From Dehalococcoidia bacterium (GTDB lineage: Bacteria; Chloroflexota; Dehalococcoidia; SZUA-161; SpSt-899), in the NCBI GenBank assembly GCA_023271485.1, contig JALPXT010000072.1, forward strand, positions 1 to 6,744: DNA of 6,744 nt, in the 5' to 3' direction. Each line of letters begins with the position of its first letter. The stretch's first letter is position 1. Position numbers and translations under genes: made by a program. This document shows positions 6,091 to 6,744 of this stretch, piece by piece. Below the pieces are notes generated by a model. It had not been told where the DNA came from. It saw only the letters and a list, made by a program, of their open reading frames with translations, and did no database searches.

Positions 6091-6118
6091 AATTGCAGAA
6101 CATGAAAAGGAGTTTTTG

Positions 6119-6370
6119 ATGCGTTCTGATCTTATCGGCAAGATTGAGAAGGCCCATCGCTACGCCGGGGAGCGGGATCGAATCAACATCCGGGATTTCA
6201 ATGTGGATTTCCGAGGCGAGCACGGCACCTACACGACCGGTTACAACGGCGGGGAGTGGCATTGTGCCTGTAACTTCTTCGCCAAATGGGAGACCTGCAG
6301 CCACGTCATGGCGATGCAGAAGATCCTCGGAAATATGCTCCCTGAGGAAGCTCGCTCCTCGTTTGACTAG
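6119..6370 (+). CDS. Small SWIM zinc-finger protein
   Basis: An 83-residue protein. AAAGGAG at 6106-6112 lies 6 nt before the ATG at 6119, which is preferred to the TTG one codon upstream. Residues 49-62 hold the SWIM zinc-binding pattern C49-x-C51-x8-C60-x-H62 (CACNFF then CSHVMA). Before it are a basic helix (residues 1-20) and two strands with aromatic residues (F27, F31, Y38, Y42, W47), the usual lead-in of a SWIM domain. SWIM fingers bind zinc and mediate DNA or protein contacts; they are usually part of larger helicases, transposases or Rad51-partner proteins such as Sws1/Shu2. Here the finger is almost the whole protein, so it is probably a stand-alone accessory factor. All four ligands are present and the frame is intact. 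Codon use is GC-rich, unlike the operon to the left, so the gene likely belongs to the surrounding genome. Confidence 0.85.
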   Translation: MRSDLIGKIEKAHRYAGERDRINIRDFNVDFRGEHGTYTTGYNGGEWHCACNFFAKWETCSHVMAMQKILGNMLPEEARSSFD

Positions 6371-6590
6371 CACCCCAGGGATACCAGCGGTATGTAGAGG
6401 GCGTTCGCGGAGGCAGAAGCCGCCTTCGCTCTAGTTTACCTTTGAGTTCCCAGTCCTCTCCCTGGGTCACCACAGGGGATTGAGGCGAATATTTCACAGG
6501 CAAGTTTCCGCTTTATCCGGAAATCGACGAAATTCCCGGGGGGGGTTTTATGGGAGCAAAATCTTTGCTAACCAACGCCTCCCCGATTAG
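6371..6590. other. No gene seen; weak hairpins and an 8-G run
   Basis: I find no supportable gene on either strand. There are small inverted repeats at 6381-6393 (ATACC/GGTAT), 6449-6466 (CCCAG/CTGGG) and about 6505-6523 (TTTCCG/CGGAAA), none followed by a T-tract, so none is a convincing terminator. Eight consecutive G at 6538-6545 follow CCC. A 14-codon frame from the ATG at 6550 to the TGA at 6592-6594 has no ribosome-binding site apart from the G-run. Confidence 0.4.
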
Positions 6591-6744
6591 CTGAAATCCC
6601 TCAGGCCACAGGTCGCACCGGTGGTGGGACAGCAAACCCACAGCCTGATCAAGTCATCCGAGAAGGACGACATCGCGCAGGCTTTGTCGTTTCACATTCC
6701 CCAAGAGTACGTCTCGCACACTGGGACAAGGCAAAACGTCTCCT
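6591..6744 (+). CDS. Possible partial coding frame running off the right edge
   Basis: A frame is open for 51 codons from after the TAG at 6588-6590 to the window end, with strong G/C preference at the third codon position, as in the SWIM gene. It contains EKDDIAQALSFHIPQEYV, which reads like genuine protein. There is no ATG and no clear ribosome-binding site, so it is either a gene with a GTG start near 6621-6626 or the interior of a decayed gene. An overlapping frame from 6572 is also open but shows less codon bias. I do not recognise a family. Confidence 0.3.
   Translation, partial: MKSLRPQVAPVVGQQTHSLIKSSEKDDIAQALSFHIPQEYVSHTGTRQNVS

Noticed and set aside
5497..6101. 12-bp direct repeat (AAATTGCAGAAC at 5497-5508 and 6090-6101) as a possible target duplication
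   Set aside because: About one 12-bp repeat is expected by chance in a window this size, and no element ends coincide with it.
5689..6141. Minus-strand frame of 150 codons opposite the toxin-antitoxin remnants
   Set aside because: The plus strand there carries recognisable AbrB and PIN sequence; the minus frame has no family likeness.

Overview
The window joins three kinds of DNA: the 5' part of an insertion-sequence transposase at the left edge, an AT-rich three-gene operon that fills the middle, and a more GC-rich right end with a decayed toxin-antitoxin pair and a small SWIM zinc-finger gene. The host cannot be fixed from 6.7 kb. Strong Shine-Dalgarno sequences and an AbrB/PIN toxin-antitoxin pair fit many bacteria and some archaea. 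The small SWIM protein resembles, from memory, short SWIM proteins common in Chloroflexota; this is only a hint. The operon uses many AGA/AGG and ATA codons and is visibly AT-richer than both flanks, which suggests it arrived by transfer.

Left region (1-958). A minus-strand transposase of the ISLre2/ISH6 type begins at 613 and runs off the left edge. Just upstream of it, in its reading direction, is a hairpin (612-669) that buries its ribosome-binding site and start codon. Further upstream is an elaborate inverted-repeat block (707-858): a 14-bp closing stem around three hairpins. Most of its imperfect pairs become G-U wobbles only if the minus strand is the RNA. It is therefore a candidate structured RNA read in the same direction as the transposase.

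Middle region (960-5485). Three plus-strand genes are packed with a 1-nt gap and a 32-nt overlap: a 952-residue P-loop ATPase (clear Walker A and B), a 424-residue helical/coiled-coil protein with a possible C-terminal winged helix, and a 140-residue protein with a weak PD-(D/E)xK nuclease-like pattern. I recognise no known defence or repair system in this set. The tight packing says the proteins work together. An ATPase, a structural coiled-coil partner and a possible nuclease, next to an IS and a broken toxin-antitoxin pair, fits a mobile defence-type module, but that is inference.

Right region (5486-6744). Directly after the operon is a folded inverted-repeat element (5512-5591) ending in GTTAGGC, which resembles an integron attC site in the expected orientation. 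It is followed by an AbrB-type antitoxin gene with a one-base frameshift, a PIN toxin reduced to its first 8 and last 13 or so codons, another short coding remnant, an intact SWIM zinc-finger gene (6119-6370), about 220 bases without a gene, and an open frame that runs off the right edge.
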